Part shown: piece after piece, positions 47,366 to 56,494 of the stretch
How positions within the stretch are numbered: position 1 is the stretch's first letter
How the letters are laid out: every line of letters starts with the position of its first letter
Assembly (NCBI RefSeq): GCF_900129655.1
Contig: NZ_FQWK01000003.1
Span: forward strand, 372,001 to 436,000
Source: Bacteroides clarus YIT 12056
Lineage (GTDB): Bacteria; Bacteroidota; Bacteroidia; Bacteroidales; Bacteroidaceae
Direction of reading: 5' to 3'
Length of the DNA stretch: 64,000 bases
Notes under the pieces: model-generated
Databases searched by the model: none
Told to the model about the DNA's origin: nothing
The model's input: only the letters and a program-made list of their open reading frames with translations
Position numbers and translations under genes: made by a program

Positions 47366-48343
47366 ATGAACCAGACATTACAACTTACAGACTATATTCC
47401 ACAGTATGTAAGCCTCTACTACGTGGACTACCGGGATGATCTTGATGAGCATGAAGACATCCAGGAGGAATGTATCCGTTCCAACAATATGGAAAAACTC
47501 TATGAAAAGGCATACGAATGGTATGAGGAACAGGAAAGCTCAAACATGCACGACTATCTGGAGGAGACAAGAAAGAATATGGAAACGGACAATTTAGCCG
47601 GAGAGTTTGAAGAGCATGAAGATGAAATCAGGGAACTTATCTACGACCGGAACGATTCCGACCCGGTAAAGGATCTGATACGCAACTCGTCCGTCACTAA
47701 TTTCTTCTATTCGCTCGGAGTGGAAATCAGCGGATATCTGACCGGTTGTTCACTGCGGGGAGAATCAGTCGCCATGGCCTGCCATAAGGTACGCCGCGCA
47801 CTGCATCTGAAAAAGGGGCAGTTTGACGAGAAGATTGAAGAACTGGTAGAGAATGCCACATACGGCGGAGAACTGCGCATCTACTTCAACGCCATGTTTG
47901 ACAGGCTCATCAGCAAAGACCCTGAGAACGATTTCAAAAGCATCCGTTTCCACGGGAATGTAATGGTGGCCATTGCCGACAGCCGGAACGGTTCCGGACA
48001 TCATGTACGGATTCCGCTGGATATCACTTTCCCTTTCCGAAGGGAGAACCTGTTTGTCGATTCACAGGTACACTATTCCTATGCCAATGAAGTCTGCGGC
48101 ATGACCAATGACTGGTGTGATTCCACAAAATGGGAAACGGGCATGATACCTTTTACCGGATCTGTCCGAAAAAGCCGGATGGCTGAATACAAGAAACAGG
48201 AAGCCGCTTATGAGCAGACATTCCGAGACGGGAAATGCACCTTCGGTGACATGAACTACAAACGTCACCGTGACGTGCGGTATTCGAATGAATATCCTGC
48301 CGGATGCAGGTGCCCTCATTGCGGTACTTTCTGGATTGACTGA
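47366..48343 (+). CDS. Uncharacterised ICE protein with C-terminal zinc knuckle
   Basis: 325 residues, acidic, helical in the first third (D-E-H-E-D-I-Q-E-E-C...). It has a middle domain of unknown type and a C-terminal C-R-C-P-H-C-G-T-F that could hold zinc. No recognised family. Soluble. Confidence 0.55.
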   Translation: MNQTLQLTDYIPQYVSLYYVDYRDDLDEHEDIQEECIRSNNMEKLYEKAYEWYEEQESSNMHDYLEETRKNMETDNLAGEFEEHEDEIRELIYDRNDSDPVKDLIRNSSVTNFFYSLGVEISGYLTGCSLRGESVAMACHKVRRALHLKKGQFDEKIEELVENATYGGELRIYFNAMFDRLISKDPENDFKSIRFHGNVMVAIADSRNGSGHHVRIPLDITFPFRRENLFVDSQVHYSYANEVCGMTNDWCDSTKWETGMIPFTGSVRKSRMAEYKKQEAAYEQTFRDGKCTFGDMNYKRHRDVRYSNEYPAGCRCPHCGTFWID

Positions 48344-48376
48344 AAAAACATTTACCAACCAATAAATTCAAACGAT

Positions 48377-48670
48377 ATGAAAATCTGCTGTTCACAAGAG
48401 CATTACGACAAGGTCGTACAGTATGCAAAATCAATCAATGACAAGACACTGGAAAACTGTCTTGAACGTCTAAAACAATGGGAGAAGAACGAGAACCGTC
48501 CATGCGAAATCGAACTCTATTACGACCATGCACCGTATTCGTTCGGATTCTGCGAACGTTATCCGGACGGAAATACAGGCATTGTCGGAGGACTGCTGTA
48601 TCATGGAAATCCGGACGAGTCCTTTGCCGTCACCATGGAACGTTTCCACGGATGGAGCATACATACCTGA
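48377..48670 (+). CDS. DUF4120-like small ICE protein
   Basis: 97 residues. The pattern A-P-Y-S-F-G-F, G-I-V-G-G-L-L-Y-H-G and P-D-E-S-F-A-V-T, ending H-G-W-S-I-H-T, matches what I recall of DUF4120. Cytoplasmic, function unknown. Confidence 0.65.
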   Translation: MKICCSQEHYDKVVQYAKSINDKTLENCLERLKQWEKNENRPCEIELYYDHAPYSFGFCERYPDGNTGIVGGLLYHGNPDESFAVTMERFHGWSIHT

Positions 48671-48692
48671 CATATATGCGACAGTCTGTATT

Positions 48693-48727
48693 GGGGAGCC
48701 TCATGCAATATGGGGTTCCCTTTTTTT
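48693..48727 (+). terminator. Terminator after the DUF4120-like gene
   Basis: GGGAGCC pairs with GGTTCCC (with wobble), followed by seven T. Confidence 0.7.
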
Positions 48728-48777
48728 ATGCCGCAGACATGATGACAGCATCCTCATTTCTTGCTGCAAAAATAGCT

Positions 48778-48892
48778 GTTTGCCGCGCAACTCCCGCAAG
48801 GCGGCCCTGCCGGGCTGGTTGTCTGGAAAAAAATCATCCTCGCTTCGCTCCGGTATTTTTTTCCGCCAAGCCTTGCAGGGATGCGGGCAAAC
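48778..48892. repeat. Palindromic element copy B (~115 bp)
   Basis: Same nested structure as copy A: outer GTTTGCC/GGCAAAC, middle GCAAGG/CCTTGC, inner T-rich arms. The central CATCCTCGCTTCGCTCCGGT is identical. One side of the inner stem is changed (GTCTGG for GGCGG), weakening pairing. The flanking arms differ in sequence but keep their pairing. Confidence 0.8.
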
Positions 48893-48969
48893 AGACAACA
48901 GGGACAACAAGAAATAAGAATGCCTGTACCTTACAGGCAGACAATGTATAACAATAAATATCAGAAGTC

Positions 48970-49908
48970 ATGATTACAGACCAGAAGACACAGAACAGGC
49001 TTCACGCGGATACCGGAACAGAACTGTTCTCCATCAGACAAAGGAAGGAAGCCGTCACAAGGATGCTGGACATTCTAAAAGAAACTCCGGAATACCTGCA
49101 GGTTATGAACCATATACCGGCTTATGCCATGGATGACGATACGTCAGAATGGTGGAATTCGGAAGAATCGGAAAATTTCATGAACTCACTCCTGGAAGTG
49201 ATGGAAAGCTATACTCCGGACGGATACAGGTTCGGACCTAAATCCGGCACGGCCGACCTTTACGGCTACTGGGAAAGCAAGACCGGGCGGACAACCCTCT
49301 TCCATCTGCTTTTCAGTCTGGAAAGCGGATATGAATGGGGAAAAGGTCTTTCCCATGAGAAAACGGACGCATTCTACAAGGAAATAAAAGAGAAATTTCA
49401 TGGAGAGGGATTCGAAACGGACAGAACAGGCTGTACATCACAGGCCATGTATCTTGTAAAAGGAAAGACACGCCTGTACGTGCATCCGATGGAAATAAGC
49501 GGCTACTGTGAAACACTGCATATTCCACAGATTACAGCCATACTGAAAAAAGGAGGCCGTACATTCCGTCTCGTAAAGGATACGATAGCGGAAGAGGTGT
49601 ATTCCTTCACCGATGAAGAAGAAATGGAATATTACCGTGCCAGATACGGAACGTGCATCCACAGGAATATACTGGATGCCTTCAATAACCGCCGGGCAGG
49701 GAAAGAAGACATCCTTTCCATGATGGCATCACGGATAAATGTGGCGACGACATCACATCTGCACGGTATCGGATATGATTCACCGGCATACAGGTTCGTG
49801 CATGAGGCATACGACAGACTGGTAAACAACGGAAAGCTGAAGGAGAATATCAGGAAGACAGGTCGCTGCAACATCATAATGGCCATTTCAAATACCAACG
49901 CAATATGA
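48970..49908 (+). CDS. Uncharacterised ICE accessory protein
   Basis: 312 residues, soluble, no motif I recognise. The middle (Y-V-H-P-M-E-I-S-G-Y) and C-terminal part (N-N-R-R-A-G-K-E-D-I) are well ordered. Its stop overlaps the next start (ATGA at 49905-49908), so translation is coupled. Confidence 0.55.
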   Translation: MITDQKTQNRLHADTGTELFSIRQRKEAVTRMLDILKETPEYLQVMNHIPAYAMDDDTSEWWNSEESENFMNSLLEVMESYTPDGYRFGPKSGTADLYGYWESKTGRTTLFHLLFSLESGYEWGKGLSHEKTDAFYKEIKEKFHGEGFETDRTGCTSQAMYLVKGKTRLYVHPMEISGYCETLHIPQITAILKKGGRTFRLVKDTIAEEVYSFTDEEEMEYYRARYGTCIHRNILDAFNNRRAGKEDILSMMASRINVATTSHLHGIGYDSPAYRFVHEAYDRLVNNGKLKENIRKTGRCNIIMAISNTNAI

Positions 49909-50174
49909 GACTGAATTACAATGATATGCTGCTTCTGGCAATATGGGAATACAACAGAAGACAGGACGAGGATCTGACCCTGGAACTGTTTCAGGAAACA
50001 TTCGGACAGGTTCCCGGCGCACATTTCCATGACAAATGGGTGCATTATTACAACAAGAACCTGCTGATGATGGCCGCCTATTTCAGGGGTGAGGAAGAAA
50101 ACGGCCAAAAATTCTGTGATATGATCACCCGACAGGTTGAACGCTATACACAAAACAGGAGGAGAACAGGATGA
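49905..50174 (+). CDS. Small uncharacterised ICE protein
   Basis: 89 residues, mainly helical, with a basic C terminus (N-R-R-R-T-G). Overlaps its neighbours by four bases on both sides, so it belongs to a coupled trio with 48970 and 50171. No known family. Confidence 0.55.
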   Translation: MRLNYNDMLLLAIWEYNRRQDEDLTLELFQETFGQVPGAHFHDKWVHYYNKNLLMMAAYFRGEEENGQKFCDMITRQVERYTQNRRRTG

Positions 50175-50983
50175 ATACAAAGATACGATATGACCTTGAC
50201 AGTCTTGAACTGGCAAACGGTGACTTCGGATATCCCATTACAGAAAAGGAAGTACGGAAAGTGAACCGTATGCTGGAACTGATGGAGAATGTCCGAAGCA
50301 GGCAGATGTGCCCGACAGAAGGAGACTGCGTGGAATTTGTCTCACGTTCTGGTGACTATTTCGGAAAAGCTCATATAGAACGGATAACAGGCAAATATGC
50401 GGATATATGCCTGATACCGGAAACGGTATTCTGTTTCGATGACATGGGAAAAGCCGCCTATGATACCACCGGAAGTCCCTGGACGCAGGTCAATATCCGG
50501 AACATGAAACCCGCAGGTTCTGAAATCCGCATATTCAGGACATGGGGATTCGGGAAACGCAGCAATACGGGCAGTCTCAGGTTCGATGCTCCGGTCAGGA
50601 AATGGGAATACAGAGAACCGAATCCGTTGTATGACGGTTACACCACCCGTAACTGGTGCCGCTATCATATCATGAAACACCGGGACAGGGAAAGGACAGG
50701 CGAATACACCTTCCGCAGCGATTTATTTACGCTGTACAGCCGGAGCGAGCTGGACGAGCTGGCCGCAATCCTGAAAGGCAGACTCTACAAGGGAATCCTG
50801 CCTGACTCTCTTGTACTTTGGGGATACCGCATGGATATTAAGGAAATATCACGTGAGCAGTGGAACAGTATGGGACAGCACGGACAAATCCGCATGAAAT
50901 TCATGGGATACGGTCCGGTCAGAATCCACACGGACAATGAAAACCATACCGTAACAGTATACAGAATCAACGACAGTCTATAA
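50171..50983 (+). CDS. DUF4121-like ICE protein
   Basis: 270 residues. The start M-N-T-K-I-R-Y-D-L and F-G-Y-P-I-T-E, plus the central Y-F-G-K-A-H-I beta unit, resemble DUF4121 as I recall it. No catalytic motif. Starts by four-base overlap with the preceding gene. Confidence 0.5.
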   Translation: MNTKIRYDLDSLELANGDFGYPITEKEVRKVNRMLELMENVRSRQMCPTEGDCVEFVSRSGDYFGKAHIERITGKYADICLIPETVFCFDDMGKAAYDTTGSPWTQVNIRNMKPAGSEIRIFRTWGFGKRSNTGSLRFDAPVRKWEYREPNPLYDGYTTRNWCRYHIMKHRDRERTGEYTFRSDLFTLYSRSELDELAAILKGRLYKGILPDSLVLWGYRMDIKEISREQWNSMGQHGQIRMKFMGYGPVRIHTDNENHTVTVYRINDSL

Positions 50984-51004
50984 CCAATTATAAAATAAAG
51001 GAAT

Positions 51005-51724
51005 ATGGCACAAAATGAAATCTCCAACGAAGTCAGGCCGCTCGACAGGCTCATTACAGGCTTTGCCTCCTCATGCGGCTATGAAATACAGACCGTATTC
51101 AACGACCTGCTGCGTTTTATCATCCACGGCTTCTCTCCGGGAGCACCGCCAATAAGCAACTGGAAATACAAGCGTCAGCAAAACGCCTCGTTCATGGAAA
51201 TGACAGCCGAATGGACACGTATCATGCAGAAACAAATCGGCAGGTCGGGCTGGTTCGACGCTTTCGGTGAACTCCACATGGCTTACTGCTCAAAACCGGG
51301 ACAGCAGGCAAACGGACAGTTCTTCACGCCGTCACATATCTGTGAACTCATGGTCATGTGCGCGGCAGGTAAAAAAGAGACCGGACAGAGGATGGGAGAT
51401 CCCACATGCGGAAGCGGAAGACTCCTGCTGGCATACCATGCGCACAATCCGGGAAACTATCTGGTCGGAGAAGACATCAGCCGGACCTGCTGCATGATGA
51501 CCGTATGCAACATGCTCGTCCACGGATGTGTCGGGGAAGTGATCTGTCATGACAGTCTCCAGCCGAAGGCATTCACCGACGGATGGAAAGTCAACCAGGC
51601 TCTGCCCTTAACGGGAATACCTTCTATAAGACGCATGAAGGAAGAGGAATACAGGAATCCCCTTCCGGAAAATATCGGACGCTTCAAAGAGGCAGTCCGT
51701 ATCATCAACCTATTGGCCAAATAA
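51005..51724 (+). CDS. Adenine-methyltransferase-fold protein without an NPPY motif
   Basis: 239 residues. A helical N-terminal region is followed by the HsdM-type entry G-Q-F-F-T-P and SAM motif I, D-P-T-C-G-S-G-R-L-L (near 133). V-G-E-D-I-S-R and I-C-H-D-S-L follow. The place where motif IV (N/D-P-P-F/Y) should lie instead reads V-N-Q-A-L-P-L-T-G-I-P. It may bind SAM but not methylate DNA, or may have lost its catalytic part. Such proteins recur in Bacteroides ICEs, possibly against host restriction. Confidence 0.7.
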   Translation: MAQNEISNEVRPLDRLITGFASSCGYEIQTVFNDLLRFIIHGFSPGAPPISNWKYKRQQNASFMEMTAEWTRIMQKQIGRSGWFDAFGELHMAYCSKPGQQANGQFFTPSHICELMVMCAAGKKETGQRMGDPTCGSGRLLLAYHAHNPGNYLVGEDISRTCCMMTVCNMLVHGCVGEVICHDSLQPKAFTDGWKVNQALPLTGIPSIRRMKEEEYRNPLPENIGRFKEAVRIINLLAK

Positions 51725-51750
51725 TTACCAACCATTTAAAAAATATAATT

Positions 51751-52641
51751 ATGGAAGCTTTAGCAACATTGAACAATCAGAGACAGTTTGATTTCCAGAA
51801 CAACGGAATCGAAGTAATGGACCTTGAAACACTCCAGCGTACCTACAAGGAGAACGACATCTACGGCAATCCGGTAAGGGGAATCTACCACTACCAGGTC
51901 ATCCAGCGCATGACGGACATCTGCCGCCGTCACAACCTGAACTATGAGGTGGAGGAAATCTTCGCCGCCCAGAACAAGAACCGGACACAGCCCGGAGTGG
52001 TCATCCTGCCGCAGGTGGAACAGACCTATGGAGAGAAGGCGGTAGAGGCACATGTACTGCGAAGAATCTTCACGACCATCCGCATTCTGAACGGGGATAC
52101 CGACGAACTGACAACCACACTCGTGGTAGCCTACCATCAGGACGGTATCCAGGCGGCAATAGGTCCCTGCGTACGTATCTGCCACAATCAGTGTATCCTT
52201 TCACCCGAACGAAGCGTTGCCAACTACGGTAAGGACAAGGTGACTACCGAGGAACTGTTCAAGAAAGTAGATGACTGGATGCGGAATTTTGAGCGTGACA
52301 TGGATGCGGACAGAAGCCGAATCCAAAGGCTAAAGGAAAAGGTGTTGACACCCAGTGAATTATACATGATCATCGGTATGCTGACGGCTCTGCGTGTATC
52401 CCATGACAGTGCAGACAAAAGACTGGCATCACAGGTGGACACCTATCCGCTTAACCAGGGACAGATTTCCGTGTTTACGGAAGAACTGCTCAAACTCTCA
52501 CTTGAACAGCCACGCATTACAGCGTGGGATGTCTACAATGTAGCGACAGAAATCTACAAGCCTGGAAAGACTGATTTTCCTGCCATGATTCCACAGAACG
52601 GAGCAATGGCCGATTTCCTGCTTTCATATAACCAGAATTAG
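51751..52641 (+). CDS. DUF3871/DUF932-like ICE protein
   Basis: 296 residues from ATG 51751; the open frame extends upstream but overlaps the previous gene out of frame. Soluble. It contains an R-I-C-H-N-Q-C-I-L segment and a helical C-terminal half (L-T-P-S-E-L-Y-M-I-I-G-M). Resembles DUF932-type proteins of phages and ICEs, and from memory of the gene neighbourhood DUF3871. Function unknown. Confidence 0.6.
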   Translation: MEALATLNNQRQFDFQNNGIEVMDLETLQRTYKENDIYGNPVRGIYHYQVIQRMTDICRRHNLNYEVEEIFAAQNKNRTQPGVVILPQVEQTYGEKAVEAHVLRRIFTTIRILNGDTDELTTTLVVAYHQDGIQAAIGPCVRICHNQCILSPERSVANYGKDKVTTEELFKKVDDWMRNFERDMDADRSRIQRLKEKVLTPSELYMIIGMLTALRVSHDSADKRLASQVDTYPLNQGQISVFTEELLKLSLEQPRITAWDVYNVATEIYKPGKTDFPAMIPQNGAMADFLLSYNQN

Positions 52642-52663
52642 AGCCTGAAACCGAATACGACAG

Positions 52664-52692
52664 GCCCGGTTCCGTCACCAGCGGAATCGGGC
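52664..52692 (+). terminator. Terminator after the DUF3871/DUF932-like gene
   Basis: GCCCGGTTCCG pairs with CGGAATCGGGC (one mismatch), followed by TTTGTCGTTT. Confidence 0.65.
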
Positions 52693-52727
52693 TTTGTCGT
52701 TTATCAACCGTAATAATAAGATAAGGT

Positions 52728-52994
52728 ATGACAGCAAACAACAGAAAAAAGGCTGAAATGTATATCCTTTTCAGCTGCAACGCATGGCACGAATACAGTT
52801 CATTCGAGCCAAAGGCGGTTTTCTCTTCCATAGAAAAGGCAACAGACTTCCTGCAAAAGAACAGAAGAAAACTGAAACTGGAGGAAGATGACATCGAATG
52901 TTTCAGACAGCACAGTCAGACTCAGGGCAGAAATACCAATTACCTGGTACAATCCTGTCCCTACAACCCAGTCCGTGCAAGAGACTTGGAATGA
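52728..52994 (+). CDS. Small uncharacterised ICE protein
   Basis: 88 residues with a Y-I-L-F-S-C-N-A-W-H strand and a K-R/K-L-K-L-E-E-D-D-I-E segment. No family recognised. Soluble. Confidence 0.5.
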   Translation: MTANNRKKAEMYILFSCNAWHEYSSFEPKAVFSSIEKATDFLQKNRRKLKLEEDDIECFRQHSQTQGRNTNYLVQSCPYNPVRARDLE

Positions 52995-53036
52995 CAAAGA
53001 ATCCATTCATAAACAATCATATAAAAATATACGACT

Positions 53037-53630
53037 ATGACAAATGATGAAAACACTTACATCGGAATGTCCCTGCCGGAAGGAATACGGTACATCACCG
53101 TTTTTGAAAAAGGGGATTTTGAAAACTGCGGAAGAATACTCAGGACATTCTATCGTACGGAAGACAGGGTGAGAAAATTGCTCGCTTTGGGAAACCTGCT
53201 CCATCTGGGAGGCAGTCTCTCATCAAATGAAAACAAGACAAGCTGTTGGCCTTTGAATAATGGGAATCCCATTCACGAAGCAAAGGAAATATCAGGCAAG
53301 GAAAAGTTCTTCCTGCTCGGTGACTGGACTTACCTGTATGAAAATGGCAGATGGTTTCTGGGCTATGAAGGAAAAATCTATGAAATCAGCAATCCTGAAT
53401 TTTCTGTCTTTGTTCCCGACAAGGACCATACACCTTCCCCTCTGGACAAAGGACTTTCCTTTGCCGTAATCGGCGAAACGGGAAAACTGGAATTCACTCC
53501 GGAAATTGTCAACGGATGGGATACCTGGAAAAGACTTCCCAAAAGAGTCAGTGAAAAAGGAAAAACGGTATATATATTCCGCAAAACACAACTTATAAAA
53601 GTCATCAAACCTAAAAAACTGGAATCATGA
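53037..53630 (+). CDS. Uncharacterised ICE accessory protein
   Basis: 197 residues, soluble, aromatic-rich beta pattern in the middle (W-T-Y-L-Y-E-N-G-R-W-F-L-G-Y). The start of the next gene overlaps its stop (53627-53630). No family recognised. Confidence 0.5.
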   Translation: MTNDENTYIGMSLPEGIRYITVFEKGDFENCGRILRTFYRTEDRVRKLLALGNLLHLGGSLSSNENKTSCWPLNNGNPIHEAKEISGKEKFFLLGDWTYLYENGRWFLGYEGKIYEISNPEFSVFVPDKDHTPSPLDKGLSFAVIGETGKLEFTPEIVNGWDTWKRLPKRVSEKGKTVYIFRKTQLIKVIKPKKLES

Positions 53631-55561
53631 AAGAAATCAATATGACAAAGGCTATATCATATATGCCGGACAAATTCATCACAATGGAAATGGTTGAACT
53701 GGCCGCGACCGAACACCGTCCGGAACTGGTCAACTATCTGCCGGAGAAATATATTACTTCTGAAATACTTGACAGTATATTCAAAACAGATGATTACGGA
53801 TGGCGTTCCTGGCAGCTTTCGAAGATACCTGAAGAAAAACGTAACCGCCAGATTTGTCTAAGGGCAATAAAGGCCGAAAAGAGTAATTTTCCTGACATAC
53901 CGGAAAAATACAGGAACAGTGACATACTTGAATCGCTGTTCGCACACAGGAATTTCATGCACTACCTGCATCTGATACCTTCATCCTCATGGAACAACGG
54001 AACAGTCCGTGATGCAATATACTCCCTTTACCGTGACGTACAGCAAAACGGAGGTTACCGGTACTGTTCAGAGAGGTATGAACAGCAGTTCTTATATGAA
54101 ACAAGCGTCATGCTTTCTTTCGTTCCTCGACAAGCCAAGGATTTCAGACTTTGGAAAGAACTGATCCATGACGGACGTATCGCAACCATGACTATCGACA
54201 AAATGATGCCTAAATGTTTCAAACAGGCAGCATACTACAAGGAATGGGCCATACGCTGTATCAAGGAAGTGGATATACGCTGGCTTGACTATGACACCGT
54301 ATGGAAGGCCATCTGTCACAAGACAGGCAACCTGCATGGCATTTTCGATTCATACGGACATTACGAGTGGTTCTCCAAACATGCGGATGATGCCATGGCT
54401 GACAAAGCAATGAAGCTGGAACCTAACCTGTTTAACAAACTTCCCAGACGGTTCCGGACACCGGAAAGACTTATTCATACACTTGAAGTAAAAAGAGAAA
54501 TCAACAGTTACAACTTCATTCTTGAACCGAACCTGATGACGAAAGAGGTTTGTATGGCACTGGCCAGAAGGGATTCGTTCTACCCTGATATTCCATCGGA
54601 ACGCTGGACCAGGGAACTTGTGGAATATTTCACCGAATACGGCCATAGTCTGCGCTGGCTCCCTCAACTGCCGAAGAAACTACAGACCAGAAAACTTGCC
54701 GAGAAGGTTCTGAAGGAGAAGCCTCAATACTTCCATTATCTGCGGATGGAATTCATCACACCTGAAATGTCCAGGTTGTTATGTCAAAAAGACCAGGATA
54801 ATATCCGGTATTTCAAGGAACGGGTCATGGAATTCCAAAAATATACAGGGCTTCCAGCCGAATTCTATGGATGTGAAACGGATTTCGAGCATATCAGGGA
54901 CCGTGATGACAGCCGCCGATACTGCCGTATAGGACTCGCTTACATCGCCTTACAAAAATGTAAACGCGGATGGCATGAAAGTGAATATTATCTTATCATG
55001 ACACGCCATCCCAACCGATATATGCCTGCCAAGACAGTGTTCAGAAAACAGATTACTACATTCCACCGGACATGGCTGGAAAAGACAATATGTGACAACG
55101 ACCCGCAATTCCGGATTCCGAAGATTCAAAAGGATTTGAAAGATGTACAAGCCATGCGGTATTATGAGGTGGAACATATCCGTACTATACTGGGTTGCGA
55201 AATATTCCGCAACTCTTTCATGGGGCAGACAGTGGAATACTGTATCCGCAAGGACGGGCTGACCTACCATGACAGGAACATGGAAAGGCTCGCCTCCGGC
55301 CTGCAATACAAGATCCGTCAATTGAAGGAGCAGGCTGTACTCCCCAAAGGAACAGATGACTCTATGGAAATCAATGCAGAAACGGTACACCGCAATATGG
55401 GGTATTGTCTGATTGGAATAGAAGCCTTTGCGGAAGACTACGGACTGGACATAGCCCGGACCTATACCCTGAAAGAGCTGAAGGACGTTATCCATGAACA
55501 GGGATACAAGCCTTCACTGGAGAAATACAAAAAAGAAGTCCAACATCTAAATCTTATCTGA
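53627..55561 (+). CDS. Long helical-repeat ICE protein (DUF4116-like solenoid)
   Basis: 644 residues. The first ~390 residues consist of repeats of about 30-35 residues with P-(E/D)-K-(F/Y)-I-T, I-P-E-K-Y-R, L-P-R-R-F-R and L-P-K-K-L-Q at their centres. This is a helical solenoid resembling DUF4116 repeats. The C-terminal third (from G-C-E-T-D-F) is a separate domain without known motif. No membrane segment. Probably a binding scaffold; its partner is unknown. Confidence 0.6.
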   Translation: MKEINMTKAISYMPDKFITMEMVELAATEHRPELVNYLPEKYITSEILDSIFKTDDYGWRSWQLSKIPEEKRNRQICLRAIKAEKSNFPDIPEKYRNSDILESLFAHRNFMHYLHLIPSSSWNNGTVRDAIYSLYRDVQQNGGYRYCSERYEQQFLYETSVMLSFVPRQAKDFRLWKELIHDGRIATMTIDKMMPKCFKQAAYYKEWAIRCIKEVDIRWLDYDTVWKAICHKTGNLHGIFDSYGHYEWFSKHADDAMADKAMKLEPNLFNKLPRRFRTPERLIHTLEVKREINSYNFILEPNLMTKEVCMALARRDSFYPDIPSERWTRELVEYFTEYGHSLRWLPQLPKKLQTRKLAEKVLKEKPQYFHYLRMEFITPEMSRLLCQKDQDNIRYFKERVMEFQKYTGLPAEFYGCETDFEHIRDRDDSRRYCRIGLAYIALQKCKRGWHESEYYLIMTRHPNRYMPAKTVFRKQITTFHRTWLEKTICDNDPQFRIPKIQKDLKDVQAMRYYEVEHIRTILGCEIFRNSFMGQTVEYCIRKDGLTYHDRNMERLASGLQYKIRQLKEQAVLPKGTDDSMEINAETVHRNMGYCLIGIEAFAEDYGLDIARTYTLKELKDVIHEQGYKPSLEKYKKEVQHLNLI

Positions 55562-55563
55562 AT

Positions 55564-55908
55564 ATGAATATTTTCCAAAAAAGAATTGAAAACCTGTGCG
55601 ATGAAATCGTCGGCAGGATACTTGCACTGATGCAGGCAAACTCGGTTTCCGAAGTAATACTTAAAGACAATGACAATCCGGTTTACGTAATCTGGTTTGA
55701 CAAGACCGGTGATCCGTGCGAATGCTCCGTACACAAGGTAACTGCCGTCGGAGAAGGAATCACACTTGAAGTCCGTGATAAAATAACCGGAGAAAATTAC
55801 AAGGTCACAAGCCGCCATGAGGCGGCTTTGGCCAATCCGGTATGGCTTAACGAGATACTGGAAGCCATAAATGACATTTTCCTAGAAAAGAATACAGAAG
55901 CGGAATAA
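55564..55908 (+). CDS. Small uncharacterised ICE protein
   Basis: 114 residues starting two bases after the solenoid protein stop. An N-terminal helix, then beta strands (V-Y-V-I-W-F-D, I-T-L-E-V-R-D-K-I) and a C-terminal helix. No family recognised. It is the last gene of the plus-strand accessory block. Confidence 0.5.
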   Translation: MNIFQKRIENLCDEIVGRILALMQANSVSEVILKDNDNPVYVIWFDKTGDPCECSVHKVTAVGEGITLEVRDKITGENYKVTSRHEAALANPVWLNEILEAINDIFLEKNTEAE

Positions 55909-56437
55909 AAAGTAAATGTAAAAATAATTTAATTACAAAAAATCCGACAATCATATTATTTTCATTCTTAATCACAAAAGATGATGTAGGTTAGTCTAAT
56001 TGTTAAATAAGTTGGAAGATATAATTATTATACCTATTGAGTTTGTATTCAATAAAAGGGTTCTATTATAAATTTACTTATATATACAGCTCATAATTTA
56101 TAAACGAGTTTTGAATTGCATTTTAAGCTTCTTAAGCATGGCATTGCATAAAACATATATTTCTTTACTTAAGTTTCTGATTTTATATTTCTCTGATAAT
56201 CAAGCAGTTAAGAAGATAAGGGATTAAGTCGATGCATTGTGGGCTGTTTGCTTCACTATTGGCTTTTAACTCCTAAGCCCACCTTGGTGGGGTCCTCCCC
56301 TTCGGGGGGGGGAGTTGGAGGGGCTTCCTTTTAACTCCTTTAACCCCTGTAAGTTTGGCTTCGCCGATTTTTCAATTCGGTATAACCGAAAGTTCAGTTT
56401 CTTTATTAAAACACAAAATTATTAGTAATCTTGAATA
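55909..56437. other. AT-rich junction with a GC-rich hairpin
   Basis: About 530 bases without a supported gene. Composition falls abruptly after 55910. At 56275-56325 a GC-rich block (CCACCTTGGTGG, CTCCCCTTCGGGGGGGGGAG) forms two hairpins. A TAATCTTG -7-like box at 56418-56425 could serve the nuclease-like gene. The shift suggests the next gene was inserted separately. Confidence 0.5.
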
Positions 56438-56494
56438 ATGTTTTCACAGAAATGGTTATTTTTACTATCAAATCACATAAAAAATACAATTAAT

